DNA of 64,000 nt from Saprospiraceae bacterium (lineage in GTDB: Bacteria > Bacteroidota > Bacteroidia > Chitinophagales > Saprospiraceae), in assembly GCA_016722285.1 (NCBI GenBank), contig JADKGI010000030.1, forward strand, positions 124,001 through 188,000, in the 5' to 3' direction. How positions within the stretch are numbered: position 1 is the stretch's first letter; each line of letters begins with the position of its first letter. The notes below the pieces were generated by a model. That model saw nothing but the letters and a program-made list of their open reading frames with translations, was not told the DNA's origin and ran no database searches. Position numbers and translations under genes: made by a program. This document shows positions 57,220 through 64,000 of the stretch, piece after piece.

Positions 57220-57441
57220 TTAATACCGGCCGTTTTGTTTTATTTCAAAAAGGTTGTCATCATTGACTTTTATACATGGCACATATTCAATCTGGTCATC
57301 CATTATTTCTTTTATATTTGATATATCAGTAATATGAAAATCCAGTGCCGCATCTGACAAACATTTAGTCAGTTTCATTTTAGCCAGCTGGTGTCCGGAC
57401 GTACCAGTTCCATAAATTTTAATGTCTATCATACCTATCAT
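57220..57441 (-). CDS. Thioredoxin-like small protein lacking the CxxC motif
   Basis: A small protein (about 70-74 residues) with the fold of the thioredoxin_3/TIGR00412 small redox proteins: IDIKIYGTGTSGHQLAKMKL at the start, DFHITDISNIKEIM in the middle and VPCIKVNDDNLFEIKQNGRY at the end. In relatives the loop after the first strand is GTGCPxC; here it is GTGTSGH, so both redox cysteines are gone. Starts at 57441, 57432 and 57468 are all open. It lies between the Usp and the CBS genes on the same strand, probably in one unit with them. Confidence 0.6.
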   Translation of the reverse strand: MIGMIDIKIYGTGTSGHQLAKMKLTKCLSDAALDFHITDISNIKEIMDDQIEYVPCIKVNDDNLFEIKQNGRY

Positions 57442-57480
57442 TTTAATAACCAAAAATGACTGAGTCACAAATCTTTTTGA

Positions 57481-57918
57481 CTAATCATATGACGCTGTCG
57501 CTTCTGAATCGATAGCCAACTTCTTAATGATATCAAAGGTGGATACAATCCCGATGATCTTATCATTTTCAACAATGGGTAGGGCATGGAAAAGATTTTC
57601 TTTAAAAACTTCCAGAGCCACATTGATTTTGTCGGTCGGTTCCAGTTTTGCCAAACGCTTAGTCATGATATCTTTCGCTAAAAAATTATTCATCCTTACT
57701 TCATCTTCCAACTTTGATTGCTCATCAGAAAAACCATGTCTGAAAAAAAGGAAATCGGATTTGCTCAACATACCTACCAACTTTCCGGCAGATATCACCG
57801 GCAAATGATGGATGTGATTTTCTTTAAATAATCTGTCCACAATGGTCAGAGTATCGTGAATATCAACACAAATAGGATTAGGAGTCATAATACTTGAAAT
57901 AGAGTTAAGTAGATTCAT
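57481..57918 (-). CDS. CBS domain pair protein
   Basis: A 145-residue protein made only of two CBS motifs: ISSIMTPNPICVDIHDTLTI with LPVISAGKLVGMLSKSDFLF, then LAKDIMTKRLAKLEPTDKIN with LPIVENDKIIGIVSTFDIIK. CBS pairs bind adenosyl nucleotides and sense energy state. ATG at 57918 is preferred over the TTG at 57963, since a GATCTTTG promoter element at 57941 falls between them. A CRP/FNR-like palindrome lies at about -41 relative to that promoter. Confidence 0.85.
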   Translation of the reverse strand: MNLLNSISSIMTPNPICVDIHDTLTIVDRLFKENHIHHLPVISAGKLVGMLSKSDFLFFRHGFSDEQSKLEDEVRMNNFLAKDIMTKRLAKLEPTDKINVALEVFKENLFHALPIVENDKIIGIVSTFDIIKKLAIDSEATASYD

Positions 57919-57940
57919 ATTAAATTGTTTAAATTTGTGC

Positions 57941-57948
57941 CAAAGATC
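57941..57948 (-). promoter_or_regulatory. Promoter -7 box (GATCTTTG) for the CBS gene, with a palindrome 23 bp upstream
   Basis: On the minus strand the box reads GATCTTTG (one mismatch from TAnnTTTG). It is 23 bases from the TGACCTACGTCA palindrome, the same gap as at the second CBS gene, which supports both elements. Confidence 0.5.
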
Positions 57949-57970
57949 AAAATGTTCCTGCAATACATAT

Positions 57971-57984
57971 ATGACCTACGTCAT
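57971..57984. promoter_or_regulatory. CRP/FNR-like palindromic operator, ATGAC-N4-GTCAT
   Basis: A perfect 5-4-5 inverted repeat in the divergent region between the CBS gene (57918, minus) and the kinase gene (58078, plus). The layout equals that of FNR and CRP half sites (TTGAT-N4-ATCAA, TGTGA-N6). Its centre is about 41 bases from the predicted start of the CBS transcript, the class II activator position. The neighbouring REC-CRP regulator is the obvious candidate to bind it. Confidence 0.6.
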
Positions 57985-58077
57985 TCAGGTCAATGATTGT
58001 AATTTTTAGAAGAAAATTATAATTTTTTGAACATTTGAAACGATTTTGAAACTCTGATATATGACAGAAATGCGATC

Positions 58078-59397
58078 ATGAATAGTTTAAAAGATACAGA
58101 ATTAAGACTAAAAGCTATTTTTGATGCTGCAGTAGATGGTATTATTACTATCAATCAATCCGGGATAATCGAAGAAGTAAATAAAGCGGCAAGTATTTTG
58201 TTTGGGTATGATCCGAAAGAGATAACAGGTAAAAATGTTAATGTCCTGATGCCTTTTGAGCATAGCCGGAATCATGACAGGTACATGCAAAATTATCAGA
58301 AATCAAAGGTAGCGCGTATCATAGGTATCGGCAGAGAGGTAGAAGGAAAAAAGAAAAGTGGTGAGGTGTTTCCATTTTGGCTGGCTGTAATAGAAGTAAA
58401 TCTGGAATCCAAAACTATTTATACCGGCTTCATACACGACCTTTCAGAAATCAAAACAGCAGAAAATAAACTCAGGTCTATGAATGAAGATCTGGAGAAA
58501 AAAGTAATAGAAAGAACTTACGAACTCGAAAATGCCGTAAACCAGTTACTTTCTCTGAATAGACAGCTCGAAGACGAAATTACAAAAAAAATAAGGGCAC
58601 AGAATAAATTGAAAGAAAGGGAAATCGCATTGGAAAAAAGCCTTGCCAAAGAAAGAGAATTAGGTGAATTGAAATCAAGATTTATTTCGATGGCATCACA
58701 TGAATTCAGGACACCACTATCTACCATACAATCCTCTGTTTCTCTTATAAATAGATATACGACTTCTGAACAGCAAACACAGCGCGAAAAGCATATTGTA
58801 AAGATCAAATCATCCGTCACGCATCTTACAGGTATATTAAATGACTTTTTATCAATGAATAAGGTCGAAGAAGGTAAACTTTCTGTTGTTTATGAACATT
58901 TTGATCCGTATGAACTTTGTCAGAGTGTCATTGATGAACTAAAAACAATTCTTAAACAAAACCAGACAATAATATTTCAACCATTACCCGATAGCGGTAC
59001 TAATAATAAAAAAATTAATTCTGATCCAAAGATTTTGAAGAATATCCTGATTAATCTTATTTCAAATGCTATTAAATATACGGATGAAAACGGGGTTATT
59101 ATTTGCACACTAGTTGTTTATAAAGAATTTATCACCTTCAGTATAAAGGATAATGGTATCGGTATTCCGGATGAGGATCAGAAGCATCTCTTTGATCGCT
59201 TCTTTAGGGCTTCAAATGCTGTAAATATTGAAGGTACGGGACTTGGTCTGAATATTGTCCGCAAATATGTTGAAATTTTAGACGGCTCCATTTCTTTTGT
59301 AAGTCGTCTCTATGATGGATCTACTTTTACCATTGAAATTCCTGATAAGGTTAGTCATCATAACAAATTAAATAAAACTAAAAAGCTAAAATCGTAA
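58078..59397 (+). CDS. FixL-like heme-PAS oxygen sensor histidine kinase
   Basis: A soluble 439-residue histidine kinase. Residues 10-125 are a PAS domain close to FixL: DGIITINQSGIIEEVNKAAS, GKNVNVLMP, NHDRYMQNY and ARIIGIGREVEGKKKSGEVF. The His of NHDRY (residue 66) matches the proximal heme His200 of Bradyrhizobium FixL, and the Arg of IIGIGR, exactly 20 residues later (86), matches the oxygen-sensing Arg220. Residues 130-200 are a coiled coil; the phosphoacceptor is in MASHEFRTPLSTI near 208, the N box NLISNAIKYTDENG near 320, then NGIGIPDED and GTGLGLNIV. No membrane helices, so it senses in the cytoplasm. Its partner starts 2 bp after its stop. Confidence 0.87.
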   Translation: MNSLKDTELRLKAIFDAAVDGIITINQSGIIEEVNKAASILFGYDPKEITGKNVNVLMPFEHSRNHDRYMQNYQKSKVARIIGIGREVEGKKKSGEVFPFWLAVIEVNLESKTIYTGFIHDLSEIKTAENKLRSMNEDLEKKVIERTYELENAVNQLLSLNRQLEDEITKKIRAQNKLKEREIALEKSLAKERELGELKSRFISMASHEFRTPLSTIQSSVSLINRYTTSEQQTQREKHIVKIKSSVTHLTGILNDFLSMNKVEEGKLSVVYEHFDPYELCQSVIDELKTILKQNQTIIFQPLPDSGTNNKKINSDPKILKNILINLISNAIKYTDENGVIICTLVVYKEFITFSIKDNGIGIPDEDQKHLFDRFFRASNAVNIEGTGLGLNIVRKYVEILDGSISFVSRLYDGSTFTIEIPDKVSHHNKLNKTKKLKS

Positions 59398-59399
59398 TT

Positions 59400-60446
59400 A
59401 TGGATGCCAAAATTCTGATTATTGAAGATAATAAGGATGTGAGAGAAAACATCGAAGAGTTACTTGAGCTGACCGGATACAAGGTATATACTGCTGAAAA
59501 TGGTAAAATAGGCACAGCCAAGGCACTTGAAATGAATCCAGACCTAATTTTATGTGACATTATGATGCCTGAACTGGATGGCTTCGGTGTATTGCGAATA
59601 TTGTCCAATCATCCGTCAACCATGGATATACCCTTCATCTTCTTAACAGCAAAAACTGAAAAAGAAGATTTTAGAAAAGGGATGGGACTGGGCGCTGACG
59701 ACTATATCACCAAACCTTATGATGATGTTCAGTTGCTGGATACCATTGAGATACGACTTAAAAAGAGTGCCCGGATCAAAAATTCTTTTGATAAAACGGG
59801 TCATGGTTTGCAACGTTTTATTGACGAAGCAAAAGCCCAAAAGGAATTTGATAAATTATCTGAAAACAGAGAGACCCGAAGATATCATAAAAAGGATGCA
59901 GTATATGAAGTGGGACAGTACCCCAAATGGCTTTATTTTGTGTCATCAGGTAGCCTTAAATCATATCAGATCAATGACTTTGGCAAGGAGTTTACAACCA
60001 ACATTTACTCTCAGGGGGATTTTTTTGGATATATTCCTTTATTAAAAGGCGAGCGCTATCATGACAGTGTGTCTGCCATTGATGAATGTGAATTGCGCCT
60101 TGTTCCCATTGAAGATTTTACGCTTTTGTTATTTAATAACCGGGAATTTTCTGCTAAATTTATTAAAATGCTGGCAAACCAATCAGAAGAAATTGAAAGG
60201 ATGCTCATAGAAATGGCATACTCTTCTGTCCGCAAACGCGTGGCTAATGCATTAATTAAATTCAGCGAATCCAAGCAGTCCACATCTATGTCTATCCTCA
60301 GAGATGATATAGCCAGTCTTGCAGGTACGGCAAAAGAGACTACCATACGTACATTATCTGATTTCAAAAGCGAAGGGATCATATCCATAGATGATAACCG
60401 CATCGAACTTATTAAGATCGAAAAACTGCGCAATATGCCCCAATGA
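59400..60446 (+). CDS. Response regulator fused to a CRP/FNR-type DNA-binding domain
   Basis: A 348-residue hybrid regulator. Residues 1-120 are a receiver: EDNKDVRE (acidic pocket), phosphoacceptor Asp in ILCDIMMPELDG near residue 53, FLTAKTEKE and GADDYITKPYD (Lys). A linker of about 25 residues leads to a cyclic-nucleotide-binding beta roll (about 155-270: YEVGQYPKWLYFVSSGSLKS, YSQGDFFGYIPLLKGE) and a Crp helix-turn-helix at the end (DDIASLAGTAKETTIRTLSD). It therefore combines phosphorylation with a Crp/Fnr reader. It is cotranscribed with the kinase gene. No cysteines for an Fe-S cluster are seen in the roll, so oxygen should be sensed by the kinase. Confidence 0.9.
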   Translation: MDAKILIIEDNKDVRENIEELLELTGYKVYTAENGKIGTAKALEMNPDLILCDIMMPELDGFGVLRILSNHPSTMDIPFIFLTAKTEKEDFRKGMGLGADDYITKPYDDVQLLDTIEIRLKKSARIKNSFDKTGHGLQRFIDEAKAQKEFDKLSENRETRRYHKKDAVYEVGQYPKWLYFVSSGSLKSYQINDFGKEFTTNIYSQGDFFGYIPLLKGERYHDSVSAIDECELRLVPIEDFTLLLFNNREFSAKFIKMLANQSEEIERMLIEMAYSSVRKRVANALIKFSESKQSTSMSILRDDIASLAGTAKETTIRTLSDFKSEGIISIDDNRIELIKIEKLRNMPQ

Positions 60447-60465
60447 TTCTTATCATATTTTAGTG

Positions 60466-60477
60466 TGACTTGCCTCA
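60466..60477. promoter_or_regulatory. CRP/FNR-like operator TGAC-N4-CTCA upstream of the second CBS gene
   Basis: TGACTTGCCTCA has one mismatch from a TGAC-N4-GTCA palindrome. It is 23 bases upstream of the TACATTTG box at 60501, exactly the gap found at the first CBS gene. Confidence 0.5.
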
Positions 60478-60500
60478 TTTTTTACCATTTCAACAAGACT

Positions 60501-60508
60501 TACATTTG
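60501..60508 (+). promoter_or_regulatory. TAnnTTTG promoter box for the second CBS gene
   Basis: TACATTTG on the plus strand, 17 bases before the ATG at 60526, preceded 23 bases upstream by the CRP/FNR-like site. Confidence 0.55.
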
Positions 60509-60525
60509 TAATGTAAATCTGAAAC

Positions 60526-60946
60526 ATGAAACTGAGAGCGGAGGACAGGGTATCGATGATAATGACGGACAAGCCTAAATGTGTCGATCAGAGTCAGTCG
60601 CTTAAGCATGCAAAGGATATTATGACTAAGTTCAGTGTCAGGCATATTCCTGTCACAAAAGGAACAGAGTTGGTCGGTATTTTGTCAAAGGCGGATATTG
60701 ATCGGGTAAAACATATGGAACTCGGTGCTGCGGATTTTATAAGTTCAGACTTTTTTGATGTCTTAACCATATCTCATGTCATGACTCAAAATGTACTATA
60801 CAGTTCAACACGATGACACGATAAAGGAAGCAGCTGAAATTTTGAGCCTTGGCTCGTATCATGCACTTCCTGTGTTGGATGGAAATGATATTGTAGGGAT
60901 TGTAACCACTACAGATTTGTTGGTTTATCTCTTAAAACTCTACTAA
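60526..60946 (+). CDS. CBS domain pair protein (one-base frameshift)
   Basis: A protein of about 139 residues of two CBS motifs: VSMIMTDKPKCVDQSQSLKH with VRHIPVTKGTELVGILSKAD, then ISHVMTQNVLTVQHDDTIKE and LPVLDGNDIVGIVTTTDLLV. The first frame stops at 60816; deleting one base in GTACTATACAG gives QNVLTVQHDDTIKEAA and runs to the TAA at 60944-60946. It resembles the CBS protein at 57481 in size and layout, and both have the same CRP/FNR-like site spacing. It follows the response regulator by 79 bp with its own promoter; a terminator lies downstream. Confidence 0.8.
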
Positions 60947-61027
60947 AAATGAATATTTCAACTTGTGGCTATAGACCATAGTAAAGTTTAGAAGTATAGA
61001 TTGTTGATCTAATTGTTTTGATTTTAA

Positions 61028-61066
61028 AGAGGCGTCATAAAAGGTGAAGCCTCTTTTTATTTTTAT
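61028..61066 (+). terminator. Rho-independent terminator after the CBS gene
   Basis: Arms AGAGGC and GCCTCT around a 15-base loop, followed by TTTTATTTTTAT. It ends the transcript of the kinase/regulator/CBS unit and precedes the rimO promoter. Confidence 0.7.
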
Positions 61067-61095
61067 ACAATTGCAAAATTTGAAGGTTTATAAGC

Positions 61096-61103
61096 TATTT
61101 TTG
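61096..61103 (+). promoter_or_regulatory. TAnnTTTG promoter box for rimO
   Basis: TATTTTTG on the plus strand, 17 bases before the rimO ATG at 61121. A TTG at 61071-61073, 22 bases upstream of the TA, is a possible -33 element. Confidence 0.55.
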
Positions 61104-61120
61104 CACCCAGAAATCAAAAT

Positions 61121-62437
61121 ATGAAGACAAAAACACTTCGACCGGACAAGGTAAATGTCATAACATTAGGGTGCTCAAAAAATATTGTTGACTCCGAAAA
61201 CATCATGACTCAATTGAAGGCAAATCAATATGAGGTCATTCATGATTCCAATGATGATGCAAATATCATCATAATAAATACATGCGGATTTATAGATCTG
61301 GCAAAAGAAGAGTCCATTAATACTATTGTACAGTATGCCGATGTAAAATCAAAAGGCGGAATAGACAAACTATATGTCACCGGATGCCTGTCGCAACGGT
61401 ACAAAGACGATCTCGAAAAAGAAATACCTGAAGTGGATGCTTACTTTGGCACTTTGGAGCTTCCGGCATTGCTGGCTAAACTGAATGCGGATTATCGGCA
61501 CGAACTGATTGGAGAGCGCTTCCTGACTACGCCGCAGCATTTTGCATATCTTAAAATTTCAGAAGGATGCAACCGTACATGCTCTTTTTGCGCTATTCCG
61601 TTGATGAGAGGCAAGCATATCTCGCGTACGATAGAATCATTGGTTGCTGAAGCGCGGCATCTGGCATCAATAGGTGTCAAAGAGCTCATCCTGATAGCTC
61701 AGGAACTTACGTACTATGGTCTTGATCTGTATAAAAAAAGAAGCCTTCCTGCATTGTTGGATGCGTTGTGTGTCGTTGAAGGTATAGAATGGATTAGGTT
61801 GCATTATGCTTACCCCAGTAAATTTCCACTCGACATTTTTGATTCGATGGCACGTCAGCCCAAAATCTGCAATTATCTGGACATCCCTCTGCAACATGCA
61901 TCTGATACAGTATTGGATCGTATGAAAAGACAAACCACGAGACAGGAGCAAAAAGAATTGATAGATTATGCCAGAACCAGGGTACCCGATATTGCTATTC
62001 GGACTACATTTTTAGTTGGCTTTCCGGGTGAAACAGAGGCTGAATTTCTTGATTTATGTGACTTCGTAGAAGAGATGTGCTTTGACAGAGTAGGGGTATT
62101 TCAGTATTCTCATGAAGAAGATACATCGGGGTACTTATTGGATGACAATGTATCTTCAGAAGATAAATCTGATCGGGCAAATCGTCTCATGGCGATACAA
62201 CAGTCTATATCTATGGATCACAACCAGGCTAAAATCGGTAAAACATTACCTGTATTGTTTGATAGAAAAGAAGGCGAGTATTATATTGGAAGAACCGAAT
62301 ACGACTCCCCTGATGTGGACAATGAAGTATTGGTAAAGGCTGTTGACAACTATGTGAGAGTGGGTGACTTTGCGATGGTGAAGATTACCAACGCTGAGGA
62401 GTATGACTTGTATGGGACAGTAACAGATACTTTTTGA
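61121..62437 (+). CDS. rimO: Ribosomal protein S12 methylthiotransferase RimO
   Basis: A 438-residue radical SAM enzyme that methylthiolates the conserved Asp of ribosomal protein S12. The UPF0004 domain at residues 1-130 has its Fe-S cysteines in VITLGCSKNIVDSEN, INTCGFIDLA and VTGCLSQRY. The radical SAM core starts with SEGCNRTCSFCAIPLMRGKH near 145 (CxxxCxxC), LIAQELTYYGLDLY follows and the TRAM domain closes the protein (VLFDRKEGEYYIGRTEYDSP to the end). LKISEGCN and IAQELT, not the IAQDTT of MiaB, point to RimO. It has its own promoter. Confidence 0.95.
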   Translation: MKTKTLRPDKVNVITLGCSKNIVDSENIMTQLKANQYEVIHDSNDDANIIIINTCGFIDLAKEESINTIVQYADVKSKGGIDKLYVTGCLSQRYKDDLEKEIPEVDAYFGTLELPALLAKLNADYRHELIGERFLTTPQHFAYLKISEGCNRTCSFCAIPLMRGKHISRTIESLVAEARHLASIGVKELILIAQELTYYGLDLYKKRSLPALLDALCVVEGIEWIRLHYAYPSKFPLDIFDSMARQPKICNYLDIPLQHASDTVLDRMKRQTTRQEQKELIDYARTRVPDIAIRTTFLVGFPGETEAEFLDLCDFVEEMCFDRVGVFQYSHEEDTSGYLLDDNVSSEDKSDRANRLMAIQQSISMDHNQAKIGKTLPVLFDRKEGEYYIGRTEYDSPDVDNEVLVKAVDNYVRVGDFAMVKITNAEEYDLYGTVTDTF

Positions 62438-62483
62438 TGTTGCGTTTACTGATAATTGCAATTTTTCTATAACCCCAAAAAAA

Positions 62484-62510
62484 GGGAGTCCAAAATAATT
62501 TTGAACTCCC
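62484..62510 (-). terminator. Bidirectional terminator between rimO and the susD gene
   Basis: Arms GGGAGT(C/T)CAAAAT and ATTTTGAACTCCC form a long stem. On the minus strand it is followed directly by seven T, so it terminates the susD transcript; the plus-strand side is weaker. Confidence 0.8.
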
Positions 62511-62537
62511 TGATTATTTTAAAATAGTATTTTAATA

Positions 62538-64000
62538 CTATTTTGGATTTTTAATAGGTGCGCTTCCGGTAGCTGCCGGGTTGTAAGCAAGTTCATTATC
62601 CGGAACATCCCAATAATCAAGATATCCGTATTCAATCGTTCCGTTGGTACTCAGTACTGACTTATTGCTTAAAAGATAAGCACCTTTCCTACCTCCACCA
62701 TTAGCAATAAGATCAATCACTCCCCATCTTCTTGCATCATAAAATGAAAGACCTCTGAATGCAACATCTATTCTTCGCTCTCTTCGCAATTCTTCTTTTG
62801 CCTGAGCAAGTGTCAATCCTTTTCCGGCAGTAGCTGCCAAACCAGCACCCAATGAGGTTCTCAAATCATCAATGATTTTTAGGCCTTCTTCAATTTTACT
62901 GGTGTTGATCAGGGCTTCTGCTTTCATCAACTGATTCTCTTCATAGTTTACTGCCATATAAAATTCATAATCACCCGGGGTAGATTTAGCAAAAACCTGA
63001 ACTCCAGCCAAACCTTTACCATTTGCTATGAGGGCGTGCCTTGTGAAATGGGCATTTCCTCTGTCAGCCTGACCTGTATATGGCGCTCCTGTACTAGTGA
63101 TATTATTATCTAATCGTTTATCGCCGGCTTTAAATTCCTGTACCCATCTTTCACTCAATTTGTACGTTGCACCACCAGCAGCGTTAGAATAGGTTCTACC
63201 CATAACTAACTGACCGGTTGAAAATATCAATGAATTCACATCGGATCTGACCGTAAAAACATTATCAGTACTTGTGATCCCGGCATTGGCAAGCGTAAGT
63301 ACATTACCCCAGTCAGCAGCGGTCATGGTAGCCGTGGTTTTATTAACCATTAGATTTCGGGCTTTCATGGAGCTTATGCTTCTTTTCAGCTCATCCGGAC
63401 TCATCGCTTTTCCTTTATCTAATTGATAAAATGAAGGAATTATTTTTTCCCATGTTGCTGTAAACCCGCTTGCTTTAGCTGCAGACGCTGCTGTCACAGC
63501 CTTATCAAAGTTCGCATTTGCCTCTTCTATCAGCTTTTCTTTTGAAACGTAATTAGCATTAGTTTCGAATGATTTATCAAGAATCAATCCGGCATAATAT
63601 ATTGATCCAAGTCTGCTATATGCATACCCTTTCCACCAATAAGCCCATGCCTGTAAAGCAGCTTTTTTAGTTGCCGCATCTCCTGACAATGTGACAGTTG
63701 CCGATTTCTCAAGTATGAGATTGCACGAACCAATCAAATTATACATATACGCCCACTCATAGTAAAGGAAATTATTTCCACCAGCCTGATTCGTGTTTGC
63801 TTGTCTTATTAACGCATACTGTGTATTTGGTGAATTCGGATTATTTACAGTGGTGCCGTCATCAAAAGTTACTTTATTAGGACATCCCATTTGGTTGATA
63901 AATGCATTTGCTGCATCGGCACCTATGACATCTCCCATTAACTCGTGGAATCCCATAGCCCCACTTGTGAAAGGACCATATACACCATCTGTATATTTGA
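62538..64000 (-). CDS. SusD/RagB-family nutrient-binding outer membrane lipoprotein, 5' end outside window
   Basis: The SusD-like glycan/peptide-binding lipoprotein that caps a SusC TonB-dependent channel. The frame is open to the window edge (KYTDGVYGPFTSGAMGF just before the apparent ATG at 63956), so the signal peptide and about 50 residues are missing. Features: ALIRQANTNQAGGNNFLYYE, the TPR-like ALQAWAYWWKGYAYSRLG near the N-terminal third, ENQLMKAEALINTSK, and the C-terminal LRRERRIDVAFRGLSFYDAR with AYNPAATGSAPIKNPK at the end. A susC gene should lie next to it beyond the window. The ligand cannot be predicted. Confidence 0.92.
   Translation of the reverse strand, partial: KYTDGVYGPFTSGAMGFHELMGDVIGADAANAFINQMGCPNKVTFDDGTTVNNPNSPNTQYALIRQANTNQAGGNNFLYYEWAYMYNLIGSCNLILEKSATVTLSGDAATKKAALQAWAYWWKGYAYSRLGSIYYAGLILDKSFETNANYVSKEKLIEEANANFDKAVTAASAAKASGFTATWEKIIPSFYQLDKGKAMSPDELKRSISSMKARNLMVNKTTATMTAADWGNVLTLANAGITSTDNVFTVRSDVNSLIFSTGQLVMGRTYSNAAGGATYKLSERWVQEFKAGDKRLDNNITSTGAPYTGQADRGNAHFTRHALIANGKGLAGVQVFAKSTPGDYEFYMAVNYEENQLMKAEALINTSKIEEGLKIIDDLRTSLGAGLAATAGKGLTLAQAKEELRRERRIDVAFRGLSFYDARRWGVIDLIANGGGRKGAYLLSNKSVLSTNGTIEYGYLDYWDVPDNELAYNPAATGSAPIKNPK

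Noticed and set aside
57457..57467. TGACTGAGTCA as a third CRP/FNR-like site
   Set aside because: The central gap is 3 instead of 4 bases and no TAnnTTTG-like box is found 23 bases away; it lies inside an apparent operon.

Overview
The window reads as a low-GC (roughly 37 percent by eye) chromosomal segment of a Bacteroidota bacterium, probably from the Saprospiria/Chitinophagia/Cytophagia side of the phylum. Signs in the sequence are an LpxC-FabZ fusion, a SusD/RagB lipoprotein, an Omp28-like protein with a type IX secretion C-terminal tail, a PurA-like DUF3276 protein, a futalosine hydrolase (menaquinone via futalosine), many lipoproteins, and repeated use of the Bacteroidota promoter element TAnnTTTG in front of genes. 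No phage, transposon, CRISPR array, rRNA or tRNA was seen; it is ordinary core genome with a few accessory islands.

Layout. 1-6.1 kb: an edge-truncated FAH-family hydrolase, a cytochrome c oxidase subunit III, a YjbR protein, a beta-lactamase-like lipoprotein, an NhaD antiporter, and a two-gene unit of catalytically degraded paralogues (DnaQ-fold exonuclease and HemC-like). 6.2-10.1 kb: lipid A operon lpxD - lpxC/fabZ - lpxA - orphan ABC ATPase, followed by fabI and cysS. 12.8-20.7 kb: Omp28-like secreted protein, SWIM zinc-finger protein, DEAD-box helicase, DUF423, a two-domain ALDH16-type dehydrogenase and a GNAT acetyltransferase. 20.7-32.3 kb: cystathionine beta-synthase-like enzyme, alpha/beta hydrolase, DUF1761, BaiN-type flavoprotein, EamA transporter, Dpp/Opp-type double ATPase, N4-glycosylasparaginase-like enzyme, ffh and cvfB-like. 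32.3-37.5 kb: an exported sugar-oxidation cluster (PqqB-like MBL hydrolase, two xylose-isomerase-like TIM barrels, GMC oxidoreductase with its small Tat subunit). 37.7-50.6 kb: DUF3810 metalloprotease, mqnB, PurA-like, ABC exporter, aroC/aroK, membrane S8 peptidase, nusB, OmpA-like, guaA, a receptor-like lipoprotein and trmH-like. 50.6-55.5 kb: an uncharacterised coiled-coil pair with a membrane-anchored PspA/ESCRT-III-like protein, trehalase and an APC permease. 55.5-60.9 kb: a likely oxygen/redox-responsive island (LOG-family protein, double universal stress protein, Cys-less thioredoxin-like protein, CBS proteins, a FixL-type PAS kinase and a receiver-CRP/FNR hybrid). 61-64 kb: rimO and an edge-truncated susD.

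Two things stand out. First, the FixL-like kinase carries the His and Arg expected of a heme-PAS oxygen sensor, and its partner fuses a receiver to a CRP/FNR-type DNA-binding module. TGAC-N4-GTCA-like sites lie exactly 23 bp from the -7 box of two nearby CBS-domain genes, so a local regulon is visible. Second, thirteen genes, including ffh and nusB, contain exactly one single-base indel, often in a short homopolymer, and one also has an in-frame stop. That many hits in core genes points to consensus sequencing errors rather than real gene loss, so these genes are annotated as single interrupted units.
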